Source: Meandrina meandrites
Taxonomy: Eukaryota > Cnidaria > Anthozoa > Scleractinia > Meandrinidae
Assembly (NCBI GenBank): GCA_963693305.1
Contig: OY855903.1
Location: forward strand, 58,249,350 to 58,313,349
Direction of reading: 5' to 3'
DNA length: 64,000 nucleotides
The position numbers and the translations under genes were made by a program. The notes under the pieces were generated by a model. That model searched no databases. It was not told the origin of the DNA and saw only the letters and a list, made by a program, of their open reading frames with translations. Shown here in pieces: positions 23,864 through 36,900 of the stretch; positions within the stretch are counted from its first letter, which is position 1; the number at the start of each line of letters is the position of its first letter.

Positions 23864-24820
23864 AAGAACATACGGGGAGATAATCATAGTTTATTAATAC
23901 TCAATTTCGTGAATTTCAACAAATAAATTATCTTTCTCAGCATAGTTATTATTTTGGGCCTGGTTGTGGTTGGATAACGCTGTCTACCAGATAAATCACT
24001 ATCCAGTGGATAAGTGTTGACAAACAAACTACGCTATCCTTTGGTTAGTGATTTATCCGGTGAATAGTGTTATCGATCCTTTGAACAACCTGGAACGGGC
24101 ATTTATATATCATAATGTTCGTCGAGAGAAATTCTAGAAGTAATGAGTCAATTCAATGTTCAAGGGGGGGGGGGGGGGGGGTCCATGCAGCTGTGTATTC
24201 GACTGAATTGTTTTTATTTACTGTACAACTGGGATTCAGTGAGCTGTGTTGTTTTGTGTTGTGCCAGTTGGATTATTTCAAGCATGCTTTTCTGTAATTA
24301 ACTAGATCTAAACTTGTAAAGAGCTAATTAGAACAGCAAATAAACTTTTTTGAACAAATTTCCTGTTTGGATTTAGTGTAGTATATTTGTCAGTTTAAGA
24401 ATATTTACGGGGAGCTGTTGTGGGGAATGACTGTATAGTTGTAGCTCATTGTGTAGGACAAACAAAATAAAATTGCAAGGCTAGTATGGCGGAAATGAAG
24501 ATAGGCAGGCTTTTTAATGGCCAATATTTCAACTAGCAGTACAGTAGTCTTCTACGGGACGCATTCTTTGCACGAAATCTTACACATACACTAAAGAGCT
24601 GCTCTCATGGTTTTGCTAAACGAGCCTGTGACGTCTTTATATTGTTTTATCACGCCAGTTTAACTGAAAATCAATTTATTTAGCAATGCTATCGACTCGA
24701 GTTTTTGGTCATTTCACTTTTGAATCTTCTCACACAATTTCAGATATTGTACATGTGCTGCATAACTGTGACAAGTGTTCGCAAAAAGCACTGGAACAAT
24801 AAACATTTCTCCGAATAGAA
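23864..24820. other. NUP35: NUP35 3' flank
   Basis: This holds the NUP35 3' UTR with AATAAA at 23922, the MITE at 23955-24095, a G homopolymer at about 24163-24181, and further AATAAA sites near 24340 and 24465. No other gene is supported. Confidence 0.45.
23955..24095. repeat. Foldback MITE, 'ggataaatcactatcca' family, copy 2
   Basis: It shares tggataacgctgtctaccag, ataaatcactatccagt and tagtgatttatccggtg with the copy at 13183-13328. The ends (gggcctggttg and caacctgg) are partial inverses. Confidence 0.75.
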
Positions 24821-24822
24821 TA

Positions 24823-25226
24823 TACAGTAAAAACCCGCGTATAAGAACCTAAAATTTAAGAACTTGTTAGGCTAAAATTTTCATTTTTAACCCCCTTGTC
24901 ATAAGAACCTATTTTACGAAAATGAACATTTACGGACACTGCAGCATGAAAGACATGCATGCTAGTACTTTGGAAAGATAAATCGTGTTTACTGTATGGT
25001 TATCATCTAAGCTGTATTCTAGATAATTATTTAATACAGCAACATTTTCGATATCACATACGCCCTGTACATGTAGTAGTTGTCTGTGCTGGTCGCTACT
25101 GCCCTTATCAAATTAAGAACCTATTTAAGAACCTAAGTAGTCTAAAATCACTAAATTCATTTCTATAAGAACCTAGTTAGGGTAAGTTGAAAAAATCTAG
25201 GTTCTTATACACGGGTTTTTACTGTA
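24823..25226. mobile_element. Tc1/mariner-like MITE
   Basis: The left end TACAGTAAAAACCCGCGTAT is inverted at the right end as ATACACGGGTTTTTACTGTA. It is preceded by TA, the target dinucleotide of Tc1/mariner elements. The interior repeats 'ataagaaccta' several times on both arms. There is no transposase ORF. Confidence 0.75.
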
Positions 25227-25539
25227 TTTAAAAAATGTAATAAGGTGAAAACGAAGGCAAGAAGTCTGAGTCACTTTTGTCATATTTGTCATTCAACTAA
25301 TAAGTGGTGGGCATTTCGGGCGATGAAAAAAACTGGAAATTGAAGCTATTACCAATTTGTACTAAACGTAAAGATCGAAAACGCTTAGTACTAGTTTTTA
25401 ACAGCTTGTTAACTTTATAGTTTTGATAGAACTGGAGTAGTTTCATATCGTATTCACGACTTGTGACTTCAAAAAAGGTAGTCTGCATGCGAGCCAAGTG
25501 GCCCATCAAACCGGAGCTTATCTCGCATGTCTCGGTTTC

Positions 25540-25735
25540 CGTAGCATGAAGCGACTAGGAGTATTTCTACTCCCCCCTGGATGGGATGCTAGTCCATCAC
25601 AGGGTCGCTGGTATTCATTTATACACCTGGGTGGAGAGAGGCACTATGAGAGTAAAGAACAAAACACGATGACCCGGCCAGGGCTGCAACCCAGACCGCC
25701 CGATCCAGAGTCCAGCCCACTTAGGGACGGACCAT
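25540..25735 (-). mobile_element. tRNA-derived SINE, uninterrupted copy
   Basis: It shares cccctggatgggatgctag, tttatacacctgggtggaga and the degenerate promoter-like head (ctgggttgcagccctgg on the minus strand) with the copy at 42560-43290. This copy is intact across the site where the other copy carries a foldback insertion, so it serves as the empty-site reference. Confidence 0.65.
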
Positions 25736-26094
25736 TAGAATAGAAAATTGATGGTGGGGGAGGGGAATTTTTGACTTGCAAGAATTTTTTTTTGGCCCAT
25801 TGCCTGTGCAAGAATTTTTTTTTTGACTGCAGCCCTATGCACCAATTTTTTTTTTTTTAATAAAATCTGCTTCATGCACAATAAAAACAGTGCTACCGGT
25901 ACTTTGATTTATTAAATACATAGCTTGTTAATAACATTACTTTCCATTTGTTTTATGACATAAAAAGTAAGTAGCAGTTTACAGGTGTATAGTGAAAATT
26001 TGTGTAATTTATATACCTGTCAGGCCCGTAGGAATGAATTTTGAGGTGAGGGGACCCAAACGTTAGCACTGATTGTGACGGTAGGGGTAATTTT

Positions 26095-27545
26095 GCAAAT
26101 GCCGAACGCCAAACGCGAAACAAAATCACCGAAGCAAGCAAAACCACTACCATTATTGAGAGCTAACCGTAAACGGGCTAACCTGGGCCTTTTTAGGCTA
26201 ACCTGAGCGATATTCAGGCTAACCCAGAGTGCTTTTTTCGACTATTTTGCTTGGTTACCAAGGAAAATGGTAAGAATTGGGATGATCGGGGCACTCTCTG
26301 ACACACATTTTTGTATACTCTCAAGGGACTGTTTTAATTTGTCAAGGGAATACTTTTCGCTGTGGGCGATAAAAACGTCATTGGATAGGAATGCGTCAGC
26401 ACTTCTCGATCCCGAAGTGTTATTTTCACGCGTCGCTCGTCATTTAGCCTGTCTAGCCTTTTGCAAACTAAAGGTAGGTATTTTTCAAAGATCTGTGCTA
26501 TTCATCGATTGAATCGCTTAGTTTTACATGCTTAAAAGCTGCTGCGAATCTTTATTGTCATAAGATATTGGCCAATGTTATTTTCTATTGTTATAAGTCT
26601 ATTGTTTGTCGTCTTCATTGAAAGAAGTATTTTTAGCTCGTCACGCAATCTTTTGTTTTGACCACAATTCACGGACTTGATCACTGCAGCTTCTCAAGAC
26701 TTCACACAGGAAAATGGTAGTGTACAATATTGCTTCGAACTTAAATGGAATTTTTAGAAGGATCGGTAAAGCCACTTAGTGAAAAATTGACTGCAAAAAG
26801 CCGTCGGGCTAAAATTAAACTTACGCTTTAGCGTGAATAATGCAGGATCTCACGGCTTCAAAAATATGCAGAATTTTGAAGCTTTGATACATTAGTAGCT
26901 ACATCTTGAGATGATAATTAATCTAAAACAAAACTTCCTTCAAGTTTCTTTCATTTGCCCAGTTTACGTTTGGAATTTTAGGCTTCTAGAAGCGTATTGA
27001 TTTGAAAAGCACATGGTGACATCTGATATGCAGCGTGCGGCCGACTTACCATCGCGTTGTTGTTTATTTGATAATTGTGTTCAATTTACGACCTTTTACA
27101 GGCTTCGGAAAATGCAAACAAGTATTTTTTTTGTTATTAGTTACAGTGATGGATAGCATAAAAAGCAATCTGAGTGTTAATTTTGTGGAAGGAATTCAGT
27201 AGTTTTCCGCTATCTCACGGCACCATGATTCGCAAATTATTATCGCCAATTATCGCTGTACCAAGATAATACTACTGGTGGTTAAATAAATGTCAGTAAC
27301 AGTTGTACAGAATGAAAACCTACCTTTCACCAGAGTGTTTTGAACTAGTGTTATATTTTGTAGAAAGAGTTCGTGTTTTTTGTCGCTTTCGATACTAGCA
27401 TTTCCCCAACGCATACTCCATGCGAAATAGTCGAATCTCGAAGAGATCTTTGATTAGACTAACCTGACTGCAAGCCCGGGGGGGTACTCAAGGTACACTC
27501 CGGTTGGTTTTTGCTTTCTTCGGTGATTTTGGTTAGGGGATCCGG
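26095..27545. repeat. Large foldback-type element with 'ggctaacc' arms and about 1.2-kb interior
   Basis: The left arm, about 26095-26250, has gagagctaaccgtaaac, then ggctaacctg repeats, then ttcgactattttgc. The right arm, about 27420-27545, has the inverse gcgaaatagtcgaa, then actaacctga and acactccggttgg, then ttcggtgattttg. The left arm is close to the left half of the palindrome at 42622-43074. The interior has no convincing ORF. The boundaries are approximate. Confidence 0.5.
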
Positions 27546-27848
27546 GGGATCACTCGCAATATTTTACTATGAAAAACCGTTCTTTATATTTCGAACGAAC
27601 CGTGCACCGTCACACTGCTTCTACGGCCAACTGCGACTCTACTACTTTCTATACCACTTGACTAGTGAAATGGTATGCCACTTCTTTCTTCGTGGGATTT
27701 TTCACGTCTCCCCTATTCGGAGAACTGGGAACTAGAATACGACTGACACAATAGAAAAATCAGTCATTCTGATTGGCTGAAATTTCTATTACCGGCTGAC
27801 ATGTCGGCGTGAAAGACAAACCAAATCGAGTGCAGCTGTCAACGAACC

Positions 27849-28564
27849 GTGAAACTTCAAGGCGTCTCGCATAGAAAATATTTCCTCTTTGGAATCAGAG
27901 AAAGCTCTTCTCAACCCCAGAAATCAAATGGAAAAACCACTCAGCCACCAATGGACTCAACAGATTCGGCTGATTCAATTTCTTTGCCGATAACCAGCGA
28001 AAGTTTCGGGGCGACATGCGGGGTGAATACGAAAGTTATTTCTCGCATGCGCAGGAGAGATAAGGGTGTTATGAATATGGCAAGGTTGACGCTTGCTGAA
28101 ACAGGAAAGAATTTCGATGCCTTATCGTGCCGCTCATCAGAGAAAACCCCAGAGATCGAATTCTATAACAAAGGCTGTTTGAGGTAAGATTAAATGGCAG
28201 CTTTCAGTTCAATACATTTAACTCATGAGATGGTGTGGGCCAATTGTTTTCAATTTTAGAGCAGCCGGCATTCATAATTAAACAATCACGCATCATTGAA
28301 ATTCAATATGAAATGTCAAACGAAGTACGGCAAATTCGATATGACCGTCGTAAGAAATGACCAGAAGCGATTTTTCACTTTCGTAAGTTTCACGCCGTTA
28401 TGTTTTGCTTTTGTTTCAGGTTTTGTTGAATTCGATATATTTTTTCTGTCATTTTCAGGGGTTTTAAACATGGTGGAAGTTGATTGGCAACGCATCACTG
28501 AACCAAATATGGCGCTGCGGGGTGACGAAAGAGATTTGTTTACCATACCGACGTCTTCAGAATC
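27849..28564 (+). other. Possible unassigned exons upstream of the PHF13-like gene
   Basis: An open frame at 27849-28181 (rich in Ser/Thr, MDSTDSADS...) ends at a consensus donor gaggtaaga. A second segment at 28459-28564 is bounded by attttcag and gtgagt and could start at ATG 28470 (MVEVDWQRI). Splicing the second segment to PHF13 exon 2 breaks its frame. They could be 5' UTR exons, an alternative transcript, a separate short gene, or chance. I do not recognise the peptides. Confidence 0.25.
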
Positions 28565-28964
28565 GTGAGTTACCACGCTGATTTGTTTATTTCTGATCTC
28601 CAATCGATTTGTATACAGTAATTTGAATCGGTCTCACTCATGTAGTAGTCTCTTGCGAGAGCTCATAAAAGGAAAACACATTTATTTTTCGGACATATCG
28701 CGCTTCTGTATGAAATTTCGGAAATTTGTTTATTTCATCACGTGTTGTTATTGACCTGTTCCGAGTTGTCACCGTTGACCAATCAGATCGTGCAGTCGTC
28801 CAGGGGTTATTGTGACGTTTTTCTGGAGGACCCCAAGGAATTGTGGGAAGCCCTTGTACGATGTGTAGTTCGACAACTCTTATGATCGGTGGTGGAATCG
28901 GAATTTATTGCTAGGTTTTCAAAGCTGCACAATCGGTTGGGTTTGACAATTTTCAAGCATTTTT

Positions 28965-31311
28965 ATGGTACAATCAAGGAAAATGACCTCTGGAACCATC
29001 AAAGGTAAAAATATTTCGGTAAACTTTATCCGTTTCGAAGCATGCAGTGCTGTTACGTCGGGTAGGACATGTCGAGCATTACGACTCAAACGTTTGCTTT
29101 GCAAGCTCTTAAATTATTCGGTTTTCTAAGTATTTAGCTCACTGAATGACCTCTTCTTTATTTCAACAGTTTCAAGAAAGCTGCCTCCGCCAGAACAAGA
29201 CGGCAGAACGGTGAGTACACATCGTTTGGATTCTCGGCTTCGAACGCTTCGGTTTTAGCTCACCCATTGTTGTTCACTTCAAACAGAAGCGGCATCTTGT
29301 TCCTTGATTTCAAATTCTCTGTTGCCAGTCCAGTGTCAGATTTATAACTGATTGATTCATTTGCCAATTCATTTTCGTAGATCGTTCCACAGACGAAGAA
29401 ACGGAGAACGCTCGAAGATTTCAACACGTTTTGTAGCCTTATTCTTGCGTACGAAGCCAGACAAGAGGTAAGATGGGTTAAGCTTATCATGCAATGTGCT
29501 TCTCAGTTGTTATGTTCTGTATCTTCACCTTGCTTTAAGTTCAACACGGTCAAAACTGGCTTTTACATGAGTTCTTGTGAGTTTAGTTGTCATTTGTGCT
29601 TTCAATGTTGGGTTTTTTCATACAACCAACCTTGGATGCTCGACACATAAGTGAACGTTGTTCAACGTGTATTTCTTTGAATAAATTTGTTGCTTGACTT
29701 CGCCTTGTTGTATTCGCAGGATGTTCGCCAACGCAACAGAAGTCCAAATTCACTAGAAAGTGTTTCATCCAGTACAGATTCAGCATACAGCGAGACAGCT
29801 TCTTCGCCGGCCAGTTCGAGTGGCGATGAGAGATTACTGGACGATGTTGACGAAGAATACAGTTCTGGTGAGAGAACACGTTCAAATTGCTTGGCATTTT
29901 TCACTCAACATTCCCTGTTCAATTGCTTCAGAGAGTAAAGTTTGATAGTTTATTCTGTCAACTGCGTTATTTTTGCTTTGAGTCTGTTAGATGTTTCGCT
30001 GGCAGCGTGCAGTGGGTGAACTAATTGTCTCTGTTTATTATTCGCAGATGATGAATCATGGAACAAAATAACGTGCTACTGCCAAAAACCTTTCGCTGGT
30101 GAGTACTGTATTTTAGTTAATTTTCAAAGCTGTTAGTTTAATTTCAGTTTTTCTTGACGATTTTCATTTACGCTCTATACAATAATACGTGACTTCGCCG
30201 GAACGGAACTTTTCATATTTGAAGCGCTACCCTGTTTAACTAGGAATTCATTTTATGTTGTGTCCATTCAGCGCTTTTTTGTGCATCTTCAATCGTGTAG
30301 AGTTACACATGTCTGATACAAGTTTCTTTCGTGCTTCTAGATATGTTTACGAGGCTAATCAAAGTGTTATCACTGCAAATGTGAAAAAGCGGTAAACGAA
30401 CTGATGGAAATTTTTGTTTACAAGACGACAAATTCTGTACTTGTATGTGAATCTTGGCGATTACCTGTCGGCGACTGTCAACTCTCAGTCCTCGCGAGTT
30501 CTTGAAAGAGAAGTTGTCGTAGTTTTCGCGTATGAATTTTCGTTAAAAATCTCTTGCTTTCGAATAAGAATGACCACATTTATGAATGTACCTCGCGATT
30601 CGTCCTTGCATTTCTTTGAAGTGTTAAATCTTCCGGTGAAGCTCATCGTAAATATTCTAGCAAGCAAATGTGTTCAGTTTTTGATTTTCACACCCCCATT
30701 GTACACTATGTATAGCTTTTCTTGTTGGTCTTTATTTCGTTGTTACCAGTTCGATCAAGAATTCTATTTACAATAGGTTTTCAATGCGCGCGGCTTTGAT
30801 GACGAGCGCGGTGAAATTCGCTCGTGTTGGTCTCTGACACACGATACCCGTTTATTCCCACTAGTGTTATTATTACATTTTGCGTTATCATCTCTCGGTT
30901 CCTGTTTCCTCGCCAAGTTAAGAGTTTTAACTTCTTTTTCCACAACACCACTTCTCGTAATGTCGAGTTTATAATGCTTTCGCCATGGATTGTTGATGAC
31001 GTCGGTATAAAAAACTTGTTGCGTTTCAAAAGACGTCTCGTCGGCCATGCAAATTACTGTTCATTTATAAACCGATCGTCGATTTCAGGCTTGTTGCTTA
31101 TTTTTTTCGTCTCCTTTTTCTTTCAGGACGACCCATGATCGAATGTTCCGAGTGTCTAACATGGATCCACTTATCCTGTGCCAAGATAAGGAAATCGAAC
31201 GTTCCTGACGTCTTCATCTGCCAGAAATGTCGCGACGCAAAACACACGATGCGACGTTCGAATCGAGTTCGAACTCAGCCGAAGACAAAAGCGATCAATT
31301 TTAAAGCGTAG
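28965..31311 (+). CDS. PHF13: PHD-finger protein, PHF13 (SPOC1)/PHF23 type
   Basis: Six coding exons keep frame: 28965-29004, 29170-29210, 29381-29467, 29720-29867, 30048-30098 and 31127-31311. They total 183 residues. The start at 28965 ([10 protein letters not shown]) is chosen because only this exon ends in the phase exon 2 needs. Residues 33-50 ([13 protein letters not shown]...) match the conserved N-terminal box of PHF13/PHF23, with a nuclear-localisation-like basic run. Residues 60-105 are Ser/Asp/Glu-rich. The PHD finger has Cys115, Cys117, Cys129, Cys132, His137, Cys140, Cys154 and Cys157 (C4HC3), with [20 protein letters not shown] nearly identical to human PHF13. The basic tail is RRSNRVRTQ. 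The mammalian PHF13 PHD reads H3K4me2/3 and acts in chromatin compaction and DNA repair. This version is far shorter than human (about 300 residues); most of the linker is missing. Confidence 0.9.
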
Positions 31312-33921
31312 TTAGCGGTTCTGTGTTTTATAATACATCGTCTATCGCAATGACAGTTCTATCTAGTTCCTCGCTCAGTCATCGCTTTCACGTATATAAA
31401 TTTGTAATTAATGTGATACACTGAATGATGGTGGCGGGCGATCAGAAGCGACTGAATCAAATCATCGAACATTATTAGCCGTTTGTTTTCCCGTTTCGTA
31501 GGACGAAGGAGTTAAAATGTTTTTCTCTGGGTTAGGTAGAGTTTCACGTGTAAATTTCTTAACAATTTTAAGCCAAGCCCAGTTTTTCATGAGCCCCCCC
31601 TGTACAGAAGTGCAAAGATGTTCCAGAAGAGTATATATTTTATGAAATCAACTACTTACATGTACATTACATGCACGCGCGAGCGCGCTCCCAAGCCTGT
31701 TCATATGATGTTTGCAAGTCCGTCTTTGGACCGCGTCGTTAAGGTTTGTACAAAAGAATAATAAAGGAAAAAAACTTAACATTAAATCCTCTGCTTGTCT
31801 CTTCCTTGTGATTTCCGGAATTGACCCAGCAACGCGCAATCTTGTGCGTGCTACACAACATTTTTTCGCGAGCAGGGTGGGGTGCTTGTGGAATTTTACT
31901 TGGATGGGAGGGGAAGGGGTTGTTGTGCCGGTTGAGCTGACGTGAGGAAAATGAGCTGCCTGTTAAAAAAGGGCGAAGCCGAGCCCGTTCTTTCGTTTTC
32001 CTTTTGCGCTCCTGGATGTCCTGGGGGTATCGAAGGATACATTCTGTTGTGCTTTGGTTCCTTCACTGCCAACGGCTCTAGACGAGGTAGAAAACGTGAC
32101 TGTGCTCAGTTCTGGGTCATGCCTTAGACGTCGGTTCCTTGTGACGTCATTATGACGAATTGGACGGAATCTTGGCTGTTATTATATTCAGTGTTCAAAA
32201 CTCGCACATGCCGACAGTAAGGGTTGCAAGAAGAAATAAGCACAGAATTGTCACGTGTATCTCGACCATCAACCGGTCGGTTTTGGTTTTAACCTGTAAC
32301 CAAAAGTTTTCAACTAATGCGTTGAGGGAAGGAAATGTAATATCGTTAAACGCCGGTTGTAGCCCATCAGTCTGCTAATGAACATTATTGGTAAAATTGA
32401 TCTTGAAAGGAATTAAAATAAAGAGCTAGTAACGTTTACTTTTCATATCATGCGATCATATGTTGTATATGTGATGTTTCTTTACTCTTACCTAAAATAT
32501 TGCAAGAGAGAACACTCGGCAACGCGCGTAACACTCGCCTGTCCGACGAAAGGAAGCCAAAAATTGCCTTAACTTGGTTCCACTGCTCCAGAACCAGTTT
32601 AGAGACCACACTTTCAAAGCAGCAAAGTTGAAGCCCATCGGCTCCTCCACATCTCTATTTCGCAAAAAAATACACAGACGCAAAATATTATAAATGATGA
32701 TACAAAAAACACATTTATTCACAACAAGGTATCAAGCGAGTTAGCAAAGTCGGCAACCACTGCTAAGGAATTACGACAATTACACCGTCTCAGGTTATTC
32801 TTGAAGACAGGTCGTTTCACCAACAAGCCTCTACCCCCCACCCTTGAAAAAAAAAACGTAGGAAGTTCCGCTCCGTCAAAAAAGTGCAAATATGTTTTTA
32901 ATTATTATGAATAAGAACAACGGCAAATATCATTTCGTTAAATCATAGCTGGCAAAAATTGCGACCGTCCCATCTTTGGCCTTCTATTACGTACATGTAT
33001 ATAGCTAGGCCGATGATGAAAATAAAAATGACGTCATAGGCCATTGCCATGGTAACGTTATAAAAGGTTAAAGATATCTTATTTTGACCTTTTGAAAATT
33101 TGAAACATTTTTACAATTTTTAAAATAACTTTGTAAATGGGTTTCACATTAAAATTACGAAAAAGTATTCCGGCTCTGAACAAGCTTGAAGACCATTACG
33201 AGTCACCTTAATTTATAAGCTTGGACGTTGCTATCCGTGAAGCTACAAGTGAAAAATGTTTTAGCCATTCTATTACTGATTTTCAATATTCAACTTAGTA
33301 CATTTAGCTGGAGAAAATTGCGAGAAAAAAGGCGAAAACAACGTCTCTTCGTCCGCATACAGCCGATTGCCGCAAGCTTGATTGGCTTGATAGTGATCGA
33401 AGTAGACTTGCATCAAGATGGGTCCCGCCAAAAGGGCGGGATCGTATCTGCATCAGCCCCTCCCACCCCACTCCCCGAGCCTATCCACTGGTTCTGTTAC
33501 AGCAGACAGATCTTTGCGGACAGAAGGCACAGAAAACGAAGTATTCCATTACTAGATAGCAATGGCCCAAGCTACCTCGAAGTGTGTCGTTAGCTGCTAG
33601 TATTCTACGATGATCTCATCCCCAAGGCACCCGAAAAGCAATCAAGCTTAATAAACTGTCACGCCCATTGAGCATGCATTGTGTTTCTCCATAACAACCT
33701 GTCTGTGGTCACTCCAGAATCTTTTGGCTGAGAAAATACCACACCTTTCAAGAGAGAACGGATAGCTTTTTATAGTCTATGAGTTGCATCTTTGCATTGC
33801 TAGTCGCAGTTTACGATAAGCTTGTCTCAACTTAAAGATACTTGTGCCAATGTGTCAAACTGGAGCCTTAACACATCGTGAAACATAGACCCAAAGACAT
33901 TTTGCAGCCTGCAGTCAGTTT
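31312..33921. other. Gene-free stretch downstream of PHF13-like gene
   Basis: It contains the PHF13-like 3' UTR, then sequence with no recognisable gene. The short ORFs (for example 31942-32127 and 33228-33593) have no domain or splice support. The end of this interval, about 33700-33921, should hold the promoter and 5' UTR of the IGFBP-domain gene. Confidence 0.4.
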
Positions 33922-36900
33922 ATGGTGAGTGGGCTAGAACATTCCAACGGTGGAGTTTAAGGTAAGGTCGAAGCAACATTTAGCTTTTTTTAAAAATTTT
34001 CAATAGACCTCAGTCTCTTCACGCGAAACATGTCTCGATTTGCAAGCGACTTTTAAAAGCGGCCGTTTTACCGTTTCAGAGATTTGCGTTTACCTTATCG
34101 CACGTGAGATTAGGTTTACAAACGTATTTTCAACGTATTTTGTAATTTTAAGGAGAATTCACTAATAGAACTTTCACTAACCAACAATTCGTCAGTATTG
34201 AACTGTAATTTCAGCATCAACTGCGATAAAGAATGAATATATTTCGTAACTTTTGGTAGAAAGAGTACCTTGTTTAATCCCTCAGTGGTCTTCATTTAGC
34301 GTTGTTTGTTTTAAAATCCACCTGTAAAATTCAATTGACTTAAAAATATATCAGTCACGAGGGCTGTAACTACGATAGAAGTGCAACCGAGTATAAAATA
34401 AGATCGCCAAAGGGAATTTTTCCTTCACGTTTTTCCAAGGAAACGGCAAAACTAAAGGTTTCAAGTAGAGCACACCTGCAGCAGTACGTACCGCATCGAC
34501 AGATAACCAAAAAATTGCGAGTAAAAAACTGGCAGATTTTTAGTTCCTTGGCGCGTTTTTATTCGTTTGTTACTTGAGAATTGAAAACTAAGGGCTCCTT
34601 GTTTTCTGTTAGAAGTACCAACTAAGTCAGTGTTTTAAAAGTTCAAATTTTGCGTTGAAATTCAAGATTCGCGATTTCAACATGCGGTTTTCAACGGGTT
34701 ACTGCTCAGTCCCCATAGAGATACATACCGCAGTTTACATATACAGGAACTAATATTACACCACTGGGCCACTGCAATACGACCCAATACAGCTCACATT
34801 TTCTCTTGATCTCAAGACATATCAGTCTTTGTTGTAGTTTCCGCGGCGGTGTTTCACGTGCGACTTGTGTGGGCATTGTTAATCAAACCCGTTACCTGTT
34901 TTGGTTAAAATAGAATACCCGCACTATTTAGCCACTTTAAAACATGCACGATTGTTAACCTGCAATTTTTGCCGTTCACCTTCTTTTGATCTGACTTTGG
35001 TATTTGGACGCATTTACTCTAAAGCAAGGAAGACGCAAACAGCTGTCCGATAAGCCAAAGCTGCCTCATCCCCTTTCGCCCGCACCATACAGAAATAAAA
35101 TTAAAACTAACTTGCGAAAAGCAGTTGCAAGGAAAAATGGGAAGGAGAGTAGTTCCCAGTTACCCTCCTTCGCGCTCCGTGCTTGTCCTATATTTACGCA
35201 ATTTATTTACGCACTCGTTCTTGACTCTCTCCGACTCTCCCCAGTCTCTCTTTCCACCGAATCCTGGTGGAAAGACAGCTTGGGAAGTTCACCGGACGAT
35301 CCATGGCCAGGCCAAACGAAAAGGAGATCTTGACCAGAGTTCAAACCCTGGTTTTGTGCGGGCACGTGAAAATAGCTGGTTGCGAAACAAACCTGAAAAC
35401 AACGAAAGAAATAAAGAAAATTTGCCACAGGGCCTGCTGAATACTTTTCAAAACTGTTCTCCTTAAGTTCTCCATATCCTATGACTGCGCGGGCATGTGA
35501 GGAGAAGAAAGCAATTCATCAACAGTTGATATTGTTTGACAACACTTCATTTTTTTCCGTCTACTCTAGAAAACAAGTTCGGCCCTAGCATGGGGTCATG
35601 TTGTGATTATAGTGGCCTGTGTGCTGACTTGCGAAGCGGTAATCACAAAAGGAGGGGTTCTTGGGTGCAAGCCGTGTGCGATAGACGACTGTAAAAATGA
35701 GACTAACTGTTTACTCGGCTCGACCATGGATCTCTGTAACTGCTGTACCAAGTGTTTTCGAGTCATCGGTAAATAATGTTGGTTTTTGTTGTTGTTGTTG
35801 TTTTGTTTTTTGTTTGTAATTGGCTTGAAGCTCAATAACAGTTAGATTGAATCTCAAGACCCAAGATACTGTGTGTACAGCGGTCAGACACATGACGCCC
35901 GCGCAGCTCCCGCCGAAACGGCCGCTCGTTAAAGTCTCAGTTTTCTGAAAACTTCGACTTATAAGCGAAAAGATAAGACTCACTGAAATGATAAGCTTTT
36001 TTATACCGCATGTGTAAAGATAATTTCTTAGTTGTTATCGACCTGGTGTAGGACGTGTAGTAGCCTGTTCCAGGCTCTCGATAGTCGGGGGCGGGCGAGC
36101 GAGGAAAACACGAGGGGGGCCCCAACTACCGAGAGCCTGGAACAGGCTAGACACGTAGCGGCTCATAAGATGGTTTGCCACTTCTCTTTTTTGCAAGGTT
36201 TTCTAACAAAAGTATTCAACATTTTCCTTTAAAAAAACTCTCAAAAACTTTGCGGCTGCGAAAACCGGATGTGACAGTTTCTGCGTTTGACCGTGATAGA
36301 AGATACGGTGACGTGTCATTGGTTCCTTGGCAACCTCTTTTGCGAAAATCGTTGACTCAGTTCTTGGTAAAGGAAATTCTGACCAGAAACTGACTTCTAG
36401 GTCCTTTCTACTGAATTCATAGCTTCTCGTTTAATCTTTTTAATAACTAAACTTTTGCTTCTTTGTAGGTCAGACGTGTGGCGGCATTCGTTATCGTGTT
36501 GGCCGTTGCGCCAGAGGATTAAAATGCAGCTTAGCCGGTGCGACTTACAGGAAACCGGTGGGGCACTGTATTTCAATAGTCAAGCCCACTGCAGCACCAG
36601 TTCAAAAACTTTTAATAGACAAGCCCTTGTTTGACGGAGTAAATTTTGACCAGCAATCAAATTTTCCAAGGCAAAACATTCCTGGTCATTCAGTTAGCAA
36701 GATGGTGGAAACTGACAATTTACCAAGAAATGATACAAAATATTACGTTCATTCAAGCAGCGCAGAGATCATAAATTCTGCTAATATTTTCAATGCTAGC
36801 GGTACGGTGAATACTACACGTGATCAGGCACCACAGAAAAAAACCAACAAAGGTACAGTACAGAATATTTGCGCTATCCTAGGCCCGTAATGCGTGCAGA

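Noticed and set aside
28470..28564. Using ATG 28470 as the first exon of the PHF13-like gene
   Set aside because: It ends in the wrong phase for exon 2 and leads to a stop; the exon at 28965-29004 fits exactly.
33228..33593. 121-residue plus-strand ORF
   Set aside because: No recognisable domain, unusual composition, and no splice or promoter support; likely chance in the flank before the IGFBP-domain gene.
35004..35466. Overlapping ORFs of about 110 residues
   Set aside because: They lie in the inferred intron of the IGFBP-domain gene, are Pro/Ser/Arg-rich repeat-like sequence, and do not connect in frame to the exon at 35570 by a clear donor.
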